From assembly GCA_033816765.1 (NCBI GenBank), contig CM066294.1:1736001-1800000 (forward strand): 64,000 nt of DNA, written 5' to 3'. The notes under the pieces are model-generated. The model saw nothing but the letters and a program-made list of their open reading frames with translations. It made no database searches and was not told the origin of the DNA. Of this stretch, positions 48,602 through 59,764 are shown in pieces. Origin of the DNA: Nothopassalora personata (Eukaryota > Ascomycota > Dothideomycetes > Mycosphaerellales > Mycosphaerellaceae). The translations under genes were made by a program, and so were the position numbers. Every line of letters begins with the position of its first letter. Positions within the stretch are counted from its first letter, which is position 1.

Positions 48602-50521
48602 TCATCCAGGCCTGGAAATGGCCGCTCTCCATCTAAGCTGAGCCCACTCGTACAAACTTGGCCGAGAGTTGAAGTTTGCACGCTTCCAAGTCGCTGAAGG
48701 TGCCATGTCCATCCACGCCGGAACGGCAGTGTAGCCTCTCTGCGAATTTGTATAGCTGCAAATGGACTGTCCTGATCGGTACCACTTAAAGGCGATCCTA
48801 ACGCCAAACAGGATCCCGATCACCAGGCAAAGTTTGAACAAAAGCCAGATATATGACGATTCTGAGACGACATCGGCGTATGACACGATGTCGGAGTATC
48901 GCAGAATCTGGTGATCCTTGTCGAGCGCCGCAACGCGGTGTCGAGCAGATCGCTTCTCTGTTGACGACAGACTAGGCAGATCGAAGGTACCCTCGAAGCC
49001 GACCTTGGGGATGATGTCGATGATCTCAAAGCTCTCCTCACTGGCCTCGATGGGAGTGTCATCGGTTCGACGCGAGTCTTCGCTGTCCACTGCGAGCTCC
49101 TCCAGAGATAATTCCAGCGACCAATAAGCCACCTCTGTGGCACCATTCCAGCTTACGTAAAGGGCATCGTCGGTAATTTTGAGCTGAGGTGGCGTATTCG
49201 GTCCTCCATGCCAGTTCAATGCTTTCGTTGTGCGGTAAGACTTCATCCGCTCAAACCAGTAGAACCATGATGCGCCCAAATGCGTCTCGCACATCAACTC
49301 GCCCTTTGCCGTGTACTCTGAATACGCCGCTGCGGATCCCCATCCGACGAAGATCTGTTGATCATTTTCAGCCAAGGTTTGGACGGAGCCTTGCGAGGAG
49401 GCAAGTATGCCTTGCAGCGATGATAGCTCACGGACAAGCTTCGCGGTCTTGTTCGGTATGTCGAGCTGTATAAATAGTGCGCGCGATTGCGAGGCATCCT
49501 TGTGCAAAGGTCCGGCTTTCTGGTTGTCGAGAAGCGTTATGATGCCATCCTCTTCTGAGAACCACCGAGCATCATGTTGCCATCTGAAATCTGTAGCTCT
49601 GCCGTCCGAAAGATCCTTGAACTGGTTGTCCCGTCCGCCCAGAATCCACAGCGTCTCGCCCACAGGACTGACACACACCACGTGGTGAAAGTGCCTCGAG
49701 GAGATGATATAGTTACCCTGCGAATCTTTGTCCACGCTGTTCAGGTGGTAGAAGTCAAATGGTATACTCTCCCAGTATCCTCCAAATGGATTTGTCATGT
49801 ACGTCTCGACAGGATCAAAATGATCGGACGCCCGCCACTGAAACAACAGCTCGCCGGACTCAATGTTGATCTCCTGAAACAGGTTGTCCACAATCCAACC
49901 TCCCGCACCCCGTCCATGCCCCATCCCTCGTAAGTCCGCACTAGTAGTGGTATACACTGTCAAAAGTCCAGTACCCTGTGGCGTAATTTTGAATTCATGC
50001 AAATCTCCGAACAAGTCCTCACCAACAGCGGTGACCATCCGTACCACCTGATACGTTGAATCAAGCATAAAGTAGAGCCCCTTCCCAGACGTCGCGGCTT
50101 TCTCGCCAGACCATAAGGTCAAGTAGTCTTCACCATTGTAATGCTGCACCTTGAGGTTTGCCGTAGATCCAAAGTCGTCTGATGTCCAAACTAGGTCGCC
50201 TTTGCTGTCCAGAATCATGGGTCCTGGCCGCGCGACTGAAGGTCCATTAGGTGTGAGGAGAACGTGACCTTGATCGCACCTGTCGTCCCATCGTATTTGC
50301 TTGGCCTGGGGTCCAGAGAGATTAAACGAACTGAATTGTTGAATAGGATACAAGCCGTATACGCCCCAATCGAAGAAGGTCGTATCCAGGCTCGGAATGA
50401 TGAAGGCCACGACTGGCAGTACGCGTTGGTGGAAAAGAAGTAGGGAAGTCACCACGGCAGCTGTGATCAGGATTGCCCGCAAGGCCGTCCGTAGGTGCTG
50501 GAGCCCACTGGCCAAAGCCAT
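48602..50521 (-). CDS. Arylsulfotransferase (ASST)-domain membrane protein
   Basis: 639 residues from the ATG at 50519-50521 (the frame upstream starts GTG). An N-terminal hydrophobic segment (ILITAAVVTSLLLF, ~18-45) and a C-terminal one (WLLFKLCLVIGILFGV, ~570-590) flank a large beta-propeller-like domain with RPGPMILDSKGDLVW, HEFKITPQGTGLLTVY, FYHLNSVDKDSQGNYIISSR, LGGRDNQF and HDARW, typical of the fungal ASST/Arylsulfotran_2 group. Bacterial ASST enzymes move sulfate between phenols using His and Arg residues; in fungi the group is widespread but its reaction is untested, so the name describes the fold only. Confidence 0.88.
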   Translation of the reverse strand: MALASGLQHLRTALRAILITAAVVTSLLLFHQRVLPVVAFIIPSLDTTFFDWGVYGLYPIQQFSSFNLSGPQAKQIRWDDRCDQGHVLLTPNGPSVARPGPMILDSKGDLVWTSDDFGSTANLKVQHYNGEDYLTLWSGEKAATSGKGLYFMLDSTYQVVRMVTAVGEDLFGDLHEFKITPQGTGLLTVYTTTSADLRGMGHGRGAGGWIVDNLFQEINIESGELLFQWRASDHFDPVETYMTNPFGGYWESIPFDFYHLNSVDKDSQGNYIISSRHFHHVVCVSPVGETLWILGGRDNQFKDLSDGRATDFRWQHDARWFSEEDGIITLLDNQKAGPLHKDASQSRALFIQLDIPNKTAKLVRELSSLQGILASSQGSVQTLAENDQQIFVGWGSAAAYSEYTAKGELMCETHLGASWFYWFERMKSYRTTKALNWHGGPNTPPQLKITDDALYVSWNGATEVAYWSLELSLEELAVDSEDSRRTDDTPIEASEESFEIIDIIPKVGFEGTFDLPSLSSTEKRSARHRVAALDKDHQILRYSDIVSYADVVSESSYIWLLFKLCLVIGILFGVRIAFKWYRSGQSICSYTNSQRGYTAVPAWMDMAPSATWKRANFNSRPSLYEWAQLRWRAAISRPG

Positions 50522-52434
50522 AGTTTGCGAAGGAGAGACTGTGGTATATCCAACATCCACGGCTGATCACAACAAGAAAGAAAAAGAAACTCGATCAAAA
50601 GAAATTCGGACGGCAGAGGGCATCGTGAGACGCAAGACTGCACGTCAAAGGCAAGTGTACGTAGGTGCAAGAACCAACGCAGTCCCATGCGAGATGCTGG
50701 TAAGGGCGCTCTTGGCAGAAGAGTCCAAGCCACGGTGCTCGGCGAGGAAGGATGTGCAGCCGGGTGTGCGATACTGTAGCAGCGACAGGCTTGGAAGAGG
50801 CGCAGCACATGGCGAGTCGTCGGTCGCAAGCACTACTGAACGTCATCCAGTCCACAAACGTGCTGCACTCCATATACATATTGCGCGGCCGAGAACCATC
50901 GCCCTTCTCATTCGCTTCTGCCGCCGCTCGCCTATAGATTGCCGCTTAAAGCTCGTAATAAGGACTGCGAAATTTCTGTTGGGGCATCGGCCCTGTTTCC
51001 ATCGATATGTCCATGTCAACACGTTGTGAACGTGACCCGGATAACTTTGACTTCCCGACCAGATCCGCGAGCCCCAAAGATCTGGCAATGGCATGATGAA
51101 GATGGCGCTACTGGCGCGCTGCAGACACCGAGCATTTGCAACATGCAGTACCATCGTGCTTGCAAAGCGGTCGTTTGTTCCTTGGTAGCACCGGCAACGG
51201 CGAGGGTCCCTATTTTCGTTAGACGCCGCCAAGACGGGACCAAGACGCTGCCAAGACGCTGCCAAGACACGCCAGTGTCGAAGCCATGCCGACTTGCGGA
51301 CCCTGGCGGCGTGGCATGACCCGCAGCGGTTCTGTGGCAGCTGTCGCCAGGTGCGTCGGCGCAGTTCTCCTCTAGCCGTGTCGATCCCCATTCGCCGGTG
51401 TATGGGGACCGACACGGCTAATACGATCAGTACGAATGCGACTCCGGCAACAGGTGTGCTGGGTCCTCTCACGTGGTGCGTCGAAGACGAGTTGTCTTTG
51501 CGGAGGCGGGTTGCCTCTCCGTCTTGTACTTCATACTGCAGGTCCAGAGTCCTCGGCATGATCCAAGATTTCCAACGTCAGTAGCTGCGTCGTGACGAGG
51601 CACGACGGTAGTGTATAGTAGCCACGGGGCAATGGCTGTTTGCGCGAATCCTCGTCAGCTGAGAGTACGTATATGATATATCCAGATCCTGAGCGACGAG
51701 CTCTGGCTGCCAAGCATCGCCGTCTGCACAGCTTGGCCGCTGCACCGGCCTTTCCGGATGCCAATGTTGAGGCTGGGAGCGGGGTGAAGTTCAAATAAGA
51801 ATATTCTCGGGCCTCTTGCGAGATATGTACGCCTGAAAGGCTGAGATGTGGTGTCCGCGGGCTGCGAGAGGCGCAGTTGCACCGCCGATCCCATCGCGCT
51901 GGACTGCAGCCTGTCCATTGGCTGGTTATACGACGATGCTCATGTTTAGGCTTCCAAACAGTACCAATCTCAATGTACGACGTCAAAACAACAATATGGC
52001 AAGAACATGCGTATGGTCAAGCGTGGACATGATCAGCATTGCCAGCCGACTCGTAGGACGACGAAAACAAGCGTGAAGTTTTAATAAAGATCCAGGTCTC
52101 GAAACACATGCATCCTGTCGCGGGTTCGGATTCGCGTTCAGCCCGAGTGATCCCAGCTAGGCACTGTGCAGGAACTGTCATCCCAAGACTGGGCTGCCAC
52201 ATGGGTCCAACGACGATGACTTACCTAAGAAAGGCGTTTGGCCAGGATATGAATCGCTTAAGAAGGAAAGACACCTCATGACCCCTTGGGAAATCTGTGT
52301 TTTCGGCGCCACTATATGAGGACCACGCCCAAAGACAATCAAGTCACGATCTGAACCATGTTGTATCAACAAGATGACGCGATGAACAGTGAAGAGGCTG
52401 CTGCCAGCTGTCTCAAGGTTCACCTGTTCACACA
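50522..52434. other. Intergenic, no convincing gene
   Basis: Several frames of 80-240 codons exist on both strands, but none has a domain or a sensible composition. A strong hairpin lies at 51373-51420 and a short GCCAAGACGCT iteration at 51240-51275. Confidence 0.5.
51373..51420. repeat. 48-nt near-perfect hairpin
   Basis: Two 19-nt arms (TAGCCGTGTCGATCCCCAT and its inverse, one G:U-type mismatch) around a 10-nt loop. Function unknown. Confidence 0.7.
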
Positions 52435-54544
52435 CTATCCATCGGTATACCTCGCCGTCAAAAAGTCGAAATCACCTCCCTCCTCTGCTTGATTGACCGA
52501 TGATTCATACAAGCCACGATAACCACGCTTTCTCCCTGCGATGCGTTCCCCGCCGATTTGATGCCCTTTAGCTTGGAGTATTGCCGACCTTTCAGCTACT
52601 CTCCTCGCTATCTCCTCGTCGGAGAGGTCGACTTCGAGCAATCTCTTCTCCAGGCTACATCTCACCAGATCTCCATTCTTCAAGATTCCGAACGGGGAGT
52701 CAACGATGGCAGCTTCTGGTGAGATATGAAGAACAATCGTACCGCCAGCTGTTCCTGACATCCTGCCATCTGAAAGTCGAAGCATATCTTTGACACCTTT
52801 CAATTTCCTCGGTATGGGGATCACCCCAGCCTCTGGCATGCCGGGTGCACCGATTAGACCAATGCCTTTCAGCACAAGTACGGAATCTTTGGTCACGTCG
52901 AGCTCTTCGCTGTCTATCCTTTCGGCAAGATCTGCAGTGTTCTCGAAAACTACTGCAGGACCCTCAAACTCGACGAGGCGTCGATCTTTCGATGCTGACG
53001 CCTTTAATATCGCACCTCCGGGTGCCAAATTGCCATATAACGCGACCAAAGCCGAAGCAGGATATAGTGGATTTGACAGGGGCCTGATGAGGTCTGTGGA
53101 GTACTGAAATGTCTTGAATGGTGTGGCGTTGAGCATTTCACCTAGTGTTTTGCCGTATATCGTTCGAGCTTGAAGATACAGAAGAGGTCGTAGAGTGTGA
53201 AGAAGCGCCAGCATACCACCGGCATTGTGGAAGTCGTTCATATAATTGTCGCCGCTGGGCTTCAGGTCGACCAGGAGTGGCGTCTTTCTCCCGACTTCAT
53301 CGAACGTCTTGAGGCTGACCGATCCAGCAACGTCGGGATGCCGGTTGATGATGGCCATGAGATGGACTACTGCGTTTGTCGAACCACCGATGGCCTGTAG
53401 GACAATGATGGCATTGAGGAACGACTCTTTAGACAATATCGTTTGTGGACGTCGCTCATTCAAGTCTGCCGCGATTTTCAACGCAATTGCGCCTGTCTCT
53501 TCTGCGACTCGCAATCGTGCTGACGATACAGCAGGTGCGGTAGCACCGCTTATTGGCATTAGACCGAGTGCTACTGTCACACAAGCCATCGTGGAGGCAG
53601 TGCCCATGACACCGCACGTTCCGATGGTCGGCGCTAGTTCGTTATTGATCCCATTGATGTCTTCAATATCAAGCTCACCAGCTCTATATGCGGCCCAGTT
53701 ATTCCGGCAATCAGTACCTGGTGGTCAGATGTCAGCAACCCTATTATGCCAGTCCACAGACGCACCGACATACAAGCACCAAGTCTCTGCCCTCGGAAGG
53801 AGCCCGGCATCATGGGTCCAGTAGCTAAGCTGATGATAGGTTTATTCGCGCTGATACTCCCCATTAACTGCGCAGGTATAGTCTTGTCACAACCTCCTAT
53901 CATGACACACGCGTCCATCGGCTATGCTATAAATCAGCACGCATCCAGCTATCGCTCATTACACAGAATTAAGAAGAAAAAAAAGGAGAATCGTAATTCA
54001 TACCTGCGCTTTGATCATCTCCTCCGTATCCATACTCATCAAATTCCTCAGAAACTGGGCCTCGTCAACGCCAAATCGTCCACAGCCCCAGCCAGCATAC
54101 GACACTCACCATACTCGTCGGACTACTAAAACTCTCATGCAAACTAATCGTCGGGAACTCCACCGCAAGCCCTCCATTAAGCTGCACACCCCGCTTGACA
54201 GCCTCAATCAACTGGGGGACGTTCGCATGGCAAGGATTGAAACCCGAGCCAGTGTTGATGATCCCGATGATGGGTCGGGAGAGAGCATCGTCGCTGTAAC
54301 CGGCGGCTTTGATGAAGACTTTGCGTAGGAAGAGGGAGAAATGGGGGTCTCCATAGTTGGCGAGGCCAGAGCGTAGGCCGCTTGTTGATGTGATGGGTGC
54401 GGTGAGGTTGTAGTCTTGGAGAGGGTCTGGGATTGTGGTGGAGGAGGAGGAGGAGTCAGAGCGCTGGTCTTCTTTGCTGGGATCGGACATTGTTGTGTCT
54501 GGGACTTTTTGTTGTTGTTGGTTTGGTAGGATATCTTCGACCAT
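52435..54544 (-). CDS. IlvD/Edd-family dehydratase, sugar-acid branch
   Basis: Exons 54544-54110, 54054-54004, 53921-53774 and 53717-52435 give 638 residues. Introns of 55, 82 and 56 bp have GT..AG ends and splicing restores PTSM-FLRNLMSMD, KAQ-PMDACVMIGG and GACTDC. Cysteines in FNPCHANV, IGGCDKT and IGTCGVMG are the expected Fe-S ligands. The EFPTISLHE and PTSM...MDTEEMI segments resemble bacterial L-arabonate/aldonate dehydratases more than true dihydroxy-acid dehydratase of valine synthesis, so dehydration of an aldonic acid to a 2-keto-3-deoxy acid is the better guess. No mitochondrial leader is obvious. A second in-frame ATG (MSDPSK) is 18 codons in. Confidence 0.88.
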
Positions 54545-54870
54545 TGAGAGGAGAGGTGTTAGTAAGGTGACGTCGTGCTCCGCATGTCGTGTGCTGCCAT
54601 GCCGAAGGTGGAGATGTTTCCGCCTCGCTTACCAGGACGGGGACCAGGATTGGAATCAGGCAGGAAATAAGCCCAGAGCGCTCGGAAAGAGAGTGACAGA
54701 AGGGAAAGGGGACTGTGACAGTTATGGTTCGTAGTGCTACTTGTGTACAATCGCTGAGGCCTTTCGTAGTGGAACGCCATTGTAGGCCGGAATGCCATGC
54801 TTGGATGAAGACAGAAGCGCGAGAGGTTCCTCAGACTCACGTTCAGTATTTACAGCACTCTCTCAACTGT

Positions 54871-56775
54871 TTATGTCATAACGTACTTAGGTCCTTCACC
54901 ACCCTGTGGCGTCTGCCAATTGATGTCCTGGTCTGGCACCTTGATATCACAGGTCTTGCAGTGGACGCAGTTCTGCGCATTGATCTGGAATCGCACGCCA
55001 AGGTCTTTAGTCTCGTCCTCAACGTATTCGTACACACCAGCAGGGCAGAATCGGTTCTCGACACCCTTGTACACCGGCCACTCCTTTGCGGCGTGGGCAT
55101 CCCAGTCTTTGACTTGAAGATGGCATGGCTGGTCTTCCTCGTGGTTTGTGCCAGTCCGCGAGACGGAGGTCAAGATATCGAACGTGATCTTGTTGTCGGG
55201 CTTGGGGTATTCGATCTTCCGGTGCTTGTCGGCTGGCTCCGTCGAAGCGTGGTCCGGCTTGGGGTGCTTCAAGGTCCATGGACTCTTGCCACGGAAGATG
55301 TATGCTTCAAGACCTGAATACAGAATACCACCGTACAGACCTAGAGGAGTATGGAAACTGGGTCGCATGTTTCGCACTTGTTTCAATTCCGTCCATACCG
55401 AGCTCTTTCGTAGCTTGTCTTCGTAGTCGAACAAGAAAACAGCACCCTCCGTGTCCTTGCTGTTGGCTAGAGCGTCGTACGTCGCTTCTGCTGCGAGCAT
55501 ACCAGAGCGCATGGCTGTATGTGTACCCTTGATCTTTGGCACGTTGAGGAAGCCAGCAGTGTCGCCAATCAGAGCGCCGCCAGGGAAAGCACACTTGGGT
55601 ATGCTCTGGAATCCACCCTCGTTTAGCGTTCGCGCGCCATACGATATGCATTTGCCGCCTTCCAAGTAGTTCCGATAGAATTGATGCTGCTTCATCTTCT
55701 GAAATTCACCATAGGGTGCTAACCAAGGATTGGCATAATCCAGACCGACCACCAGACCGATTGACACCATGTTGTCGCCAAAGTGGTACATCCAACCGCC
55801 ACCATACACGCTTTTAGGCAGTGGGTAGCCCATAGAGTGTGCAACCAGACCCTTGTCGAACTTCTCCGGATCGATCTCCCACACTTCCTTGATACCAAGA
55901 CCGTATGTTTGCGGCTGGCTGTGTTTCCGTAGATCGTACTTCTTGATGACCTTCTTCGTCAAGCTGCCGTGACAACCTTCAGCAAGAAGGGTAGTCCGCG
56001 CGTGGAACTCCATGCCGCGCTCGAAGGAGTCTTTGGGTATACCATCGCGAGCAATACCAAGATCATTGGTGGCAACACCCTTGACCGCGCCTTCGTTGGT
56101 GAAGAGCACTTCTGACGCTGCAAAGCCTGGGTATATCTCCACGCCCACTTCTTCTGCTCTTTCTCCTAGCCATTTGCTGAGCTCATTCAAGCTCACAATC
56201 ACATTGCCATGGTTGTTCATCTGCGGTGGCTTGGGCATTGGGATGGAGCTACTTTTCGTTAGGAAGCGCATGCGGTCGCTGGTGGCGGGCGTGTAGTTCT
56301 GGAAGCGGTTGGGGTTATCCTCAGACCTCCAGTCTGGCAGGAGTTCATCAAGTGCAGACGGTTCCAAGACATTGCCAGATACTATGTGGTCTCCTATCTC
56401 ACCAGCCTTCTCTAGTAGCAGTACTCTGAAGTCCTCGTTTCCTGCTTCGTTGGCCAACTGCTTTAGCTTGATCGCAGCACTGAGCCCGGCTGGACCGCCA
56501 CCCACGATGCAGACGTCGACCTCATCCGCCTCTCTTTCCGCCTTCAGAGGATTAGAGTAGTCGTCGTCCTCGTTGACTGTAGCGAACCTCCTCCGCGTGC
56601 TCTGTGAGATCGGCCTCCTTTGTCCTGCCGTGACAGCGACTGGCCTGTAGGGTCTGACCAGACATCTCGACGCTACGCTGGTGGCAGCGGCTGGTCTGGC
56701 GGCGAATCTGGTGGCCTCTGCCAGCTGTGTGAAGCGCCTTGTGGCAGCACGGGTCAGAAGGGACGGAACAGCCAT
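54871..56775 (-). CDS. CIR2: Electron-transfer flavoprotein:ubiquinone oxidoreductase, mitochondrial
   Basis: 634 residues from the ATG at 56773-56775. The first ~65 residues are Arg/Ala/Ser-rich without acidic residues, a clear mitochondrial presequence. The FAD site VCIVGGGPAGLSAA is near 88-100; GALIGDTAGFLN is the second FAD motif; the quinone-binding region is the middle domain; the C-terminal 4Fe-4S ligands lie in RFCPAGVYEY and QNCVHCKTCDIK. The inner-membrane enzyme passes electrons from ETF (fatty-acid and amino-acid oxidation) to ubiquinone. Intronless, complete and close to the family's usual length. Confidence 0.95.
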   Translation of the reverse strand: MAVPSLLTRAATRRFTQLAEATRFAARPAAATSVASRCLVRPYRPVAVTAGQRRPISQSTRRRFATVNEDDDYSNPLKAEREADEVDVCIVGGGPAGLSAAIKLKQLANEAGNEDFRVLLLEKAGEIGDHIVSGNVLEPSALDELLPDWRSEDNPNRFQNYTPATSDRMRFLTKSSSIPMPKPPQMNNHGNVIVSLNELSKWLGERAEEVGVEIYPGFAASEVLFTNEGAVKGVATNDLGIARDGIPKDSFERGMEFHARTTLLAEGCHGSLTKKVIKKYDLRKHSQPQTYGLGIKEVWEIDPEKFDKGLVAHSMGYPLPKSVYGGGWMYHFGDNMVSIGLVVGLDYANPWLAPYGEFQKMKQHQFYRNYLEGGKCISYGARTLNEGGFQSIPKCAFPGGALIGDTAGFLNVPKIKGTHTAMRSGMLAAEATYDALANSKDTEGAVFLFDYEDKLRKSSVWTELKQVRNMRPSFHTPLGLYGGILYSGLEAYIFRGKSPWTLKHPKPDHASTEPADKHRKIEYPKPDNKITFDILTSVSRTGTNHEEDQPCHLQVKDWDAHAAKEWPVYKGVENRFCPAGVYEYVEDETKDLGVRFQINAQNCVHCKTCDIKVPDQDINWQTPQGGEGPKYVMT

Positions 56776-57339
56776 GATCAGCAGCGTCGACGACCACACG
56801 AATGGTGAGGCTTCAGCAGCCAGCGACAATGAACGTGAAGCCTGCCTGCTACACGACACTTCACATGCCGCCCATTCACTCTTCGGTCCAGTGCACACTG
56901 GCGCCCACCTCGGCTAGAGAGGAAGGTGACGCACAAAATCTGACTGCACAGGCCGTGGAAGGCGCCGTGCACGGGAAAGCAGCAACGACCAGCGCGTGAT
57001 TCGCCGCGCTAAGCGAGCGGTCGCCCTGGCTTTTCCACCGTGAAGTTGTCTTGCTGGCGTGCGTCCTCGACGACCATTGACCACCGCGGCGGCCATCATC
57101 GTGCATCTTCCACCCCCCCCCCCATCGACACATCTTATTCCCCGCGCACACAACCACGTCGCGCGCCTCACTCCGATCGAGGCTCATCCCTTCGCAGCAG
57201 GTCTCGTTACCAGGCGCCGGGCCGGACACATCTCCCAGATCCCAGATCCCAGATCGCAAGAGCGTCGTCGCATACCCGCAGCGCGCACCCGCAACTGCAT
57301 CATCCCTCACCCAGCACCACCACCACCACCACCGACACA
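56776..57339. promoter_or_regulatory. Divergent intergenic region between ETF-QO and the splicing factor gene
   Basis: 564 bp between divergent starts. It includes a C-run at 57112-57123, three tandem CCCAGATC units (57232-57254) and a CCACCA repeat just before the + strand start. No other gene is seen. Confidence 0.55.
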
Positions 57340-59017
57340 ATGGCGGACGCAGGCGTGAGCAACACTCGACTCTATCTTGGCAACCTGCCGAGGAATGGTA
57401 CGCACACTCTCCCGTGGCTGGTCAATGGATAATACGCAGGGTGCCCCGTTCTTGCTTGGCCGCGCATGACGCCCGGCGCGACAGACACATATCTCTCTCG
57501 CACGAGCATGGAGGACTGGCCGAGTCATGGCTACTGCCCGCTGTCGCTGCTTCACACTCCATGATGTACCTCCTCCAGTTGAGACGCTTGTCTGGGCTCG
57601 GGACCAGGAGCTGGCGCGCGCCTTTGGCCTTCCCGTCGCATCGCACCGCTACGCTACTATCCTGCTGTTGACTGCTGTCCTGACCTGGAAATCGCTGACT
57701 GGACCTGATCACAGCTACCAAGGCCGATGTCGAGAACCACTTCAACACCCATGGCACGGGTGAGATCATGGAGATCAAACTGATGAACGGCTTCGGATTC
57801 ATCGAGTACAAGGACGCCATGGATGCGCGTGATGTCGTACCAGGTAAGCTCCACATCGTTTCGCCTTGCGATTCTGCCGGGTGCGCTGGCCGTCACAGGC
57901 CATATCGTCGGACCTGCTAACCATGTCTCTAGCCTTCCGTATGTCCAACCCAACCCTGCCATTCATCTCATGGTCGCCGCTTTGCCTAAAAGATATCGCC
58001 TTCGGGCACCCACCCTCTTCACCTCCCCCTGTGTTATGTACTCGACTACTGACATCTATCGATGGCTAGATGGATCCGAGTTCATGGGCGAACGCCTGGT
58101 GGTTCAGTTTGCCCGAGGTAGCAATCGCCCACGCGAAGGCTTCGAACATCAACCACGCATGGCACCTCGACCACGACGTACTGTCCACAGGATGACCATC
58201 ACTGGTCTCCCGTTCGAGACTAGCTGGCAGGTTAGTACCTCCTTTATCATATATTAAAGATCGACCTCTGCAGGTCCTAGCCGTAGACCCCCTTGGCGCA
58301 CGACACGATTGGCTCACACTCTGTTCACAGGATCTCAAGGACTTCGCACGCCAGTCCGGCTTGGACGTCGTCTACAGTGAAGTCAACCGAGAGCGTGACC
58401 CATCCGGCACAGGCAAAGGTTACGTCGAGTACGAGACTGCCGCCGACTTGGCCACTGCTGTCGAGAAGCTCGACAACTCGGAGTTTAAGGGATCCAATGT
58501 TCGCTGCATCTCTGACGTTGGTCCTCCCACATCTCGCCAGAAAGCATCATTTACTTACCACTACCAGCCCCAAACCGAGATCCCACGACCACGCGAACGT
58601 TACCGATCTCGCTCACCAGGCGGCTACCGCGGTCGCGGTGGTTACGGCAGTGGTCCACCTCCAGGCGGTGATGACTACTACGACCGCCGCGGTCCACCAC
58701 GTGGCTACAGTCCTCGCCGCGATGATTACCGCCGCCGCACTCCACCACCACGCGGTTACTACGACGACCCACGCGACGACCGATACGGCCCACCACGCGG
58801 TGGACGTCCGCCAGTCGACGACTACCCACCACCACGCGGCGGAGGCTACCCAGATGACCGCTACGGACCACCTCCCCCACGTCGTGGTGCATACGAGCCA
58901 GAGCCATATGCAAACGGCCACGGCCGCGAACCATACGTTGGTCGTCCAGCGAGCCCGAGGAGGGACGGCGGAGGATACGATCGACGGGGCGGTTACGAGG
59001 CACGACCTTACTGGTGA
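57340..59017 (+). CDS. SR-type splicing factor with two RRMs (Srp2-like), five exons
   Basis: Exons 57340-57397, 57715-57843, 57933-57938 (6 nt), 58070-58230 and 58331-59017 give 346 residues. RRM1 shows RLYLGNLP and GFGFIEY; RRM2 shows MTITGLP, KGYVEY and the RQSGLDVVYSEV segment typical of fungal Srp2/SRSF1-like proteins. The tail (~255-346) is rich in RGG, DDRYGPP and RSRSP, an SR/RGG domain. The micro-exon CCTTCC restores the conserved VVPAFHGSEFMGERL reading; skipping it keeps the frame but loses AFH. Introns have good branch sites (GCTAAC, CTGAC). Nuclear pre-mRNA splicing and export role by homology. Confidence 0.9.
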
Positions 59018-59764
59018 ACATTATCCAGTCTGTCAGTGCAATAACTGCTAAACCCTGTCTAGAAACCCAATACCCAGCATTGACACGAGCATCACGGATG
59101 TTGACCGGCATTACAACGAGACGCTCCGGGATGAACACATTTCTCGACTGTAATAGATTGTAGTTCCATGGCGGCAGGCAAGCAGAGTCTCGAAGGATGG
59201 TGTACGTGGAGGAACCTGTAAAAGATTGATCCATTTTGTGTGGCGGGAAAAGCGTCAAGTATAAGTTTCTTCCATCACATCATGGCATTGAGTTTCAACA
59301 TTGCCATGATTACTACATACGCTCGTCGGCTGTCGCGTGCATGATACCCATCAATTCTGTCCCAATAGAAGGGAGCTAGAGGTGTGGACGTTGAGCGCAA
59401 GCGGCCGGCGTCTGTGAGCGAGGGTGTACTATCGGCGTTAGAAAGGAATGTAACGGTTTTTCAACGTTGCATCTTGGTCCAGGTCTCCAATTCTTTCATG
59501 AGTTCTATGACTGTCTGATCTCCGCCGCCGCCGGTTTGATCTGCTTAGGTCGCTTCGACTGAAGGAAGACTGGTCGTGGTGGAGCGGCTGCAGTCCTGTT
59601 CCACTTATGCTTGGTTCTCCGTCGTAGGTGAAGGGAGGGAATTTGGAGGCTGAACCCAGTGAAAGAGGAAGGCGCGTGTCAGCAGCTTAAGGATCAAGAC
59701 ACAATTGATCTACGGCGAATTCCAGCCAACGTTTTGCGACGTGTCGATAGCATTAAACATCGGC
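59018..59764. other. Intergenic (3' flanks of convergent genes)
   Basis: Between convergent genes; no ORF, RNA or repeat of note. Confidence 0.5.

Noticed and set aside
50843..51559. 238-codon frame in the gap after the arylsulfotransferase-like gene
   Set aside because: Arg/Ser-rich translation without motif, no ATG context or intron support.
52435..54544. Calling the dehydratase ILV3 (valine/isoleucine synthesis)
   Set aside because: The conserved segments follow the aldonate-dehydratase branch and no mitochondrial leader is seen.
58293..59051. 252-codon His/Thr-rich frame overlapping the splicing factor tail
   Set aside because: It is the +2 shadow of the RGG/DDRYGPP-repeat region; composition is an artefact of CCACCA-type codons.
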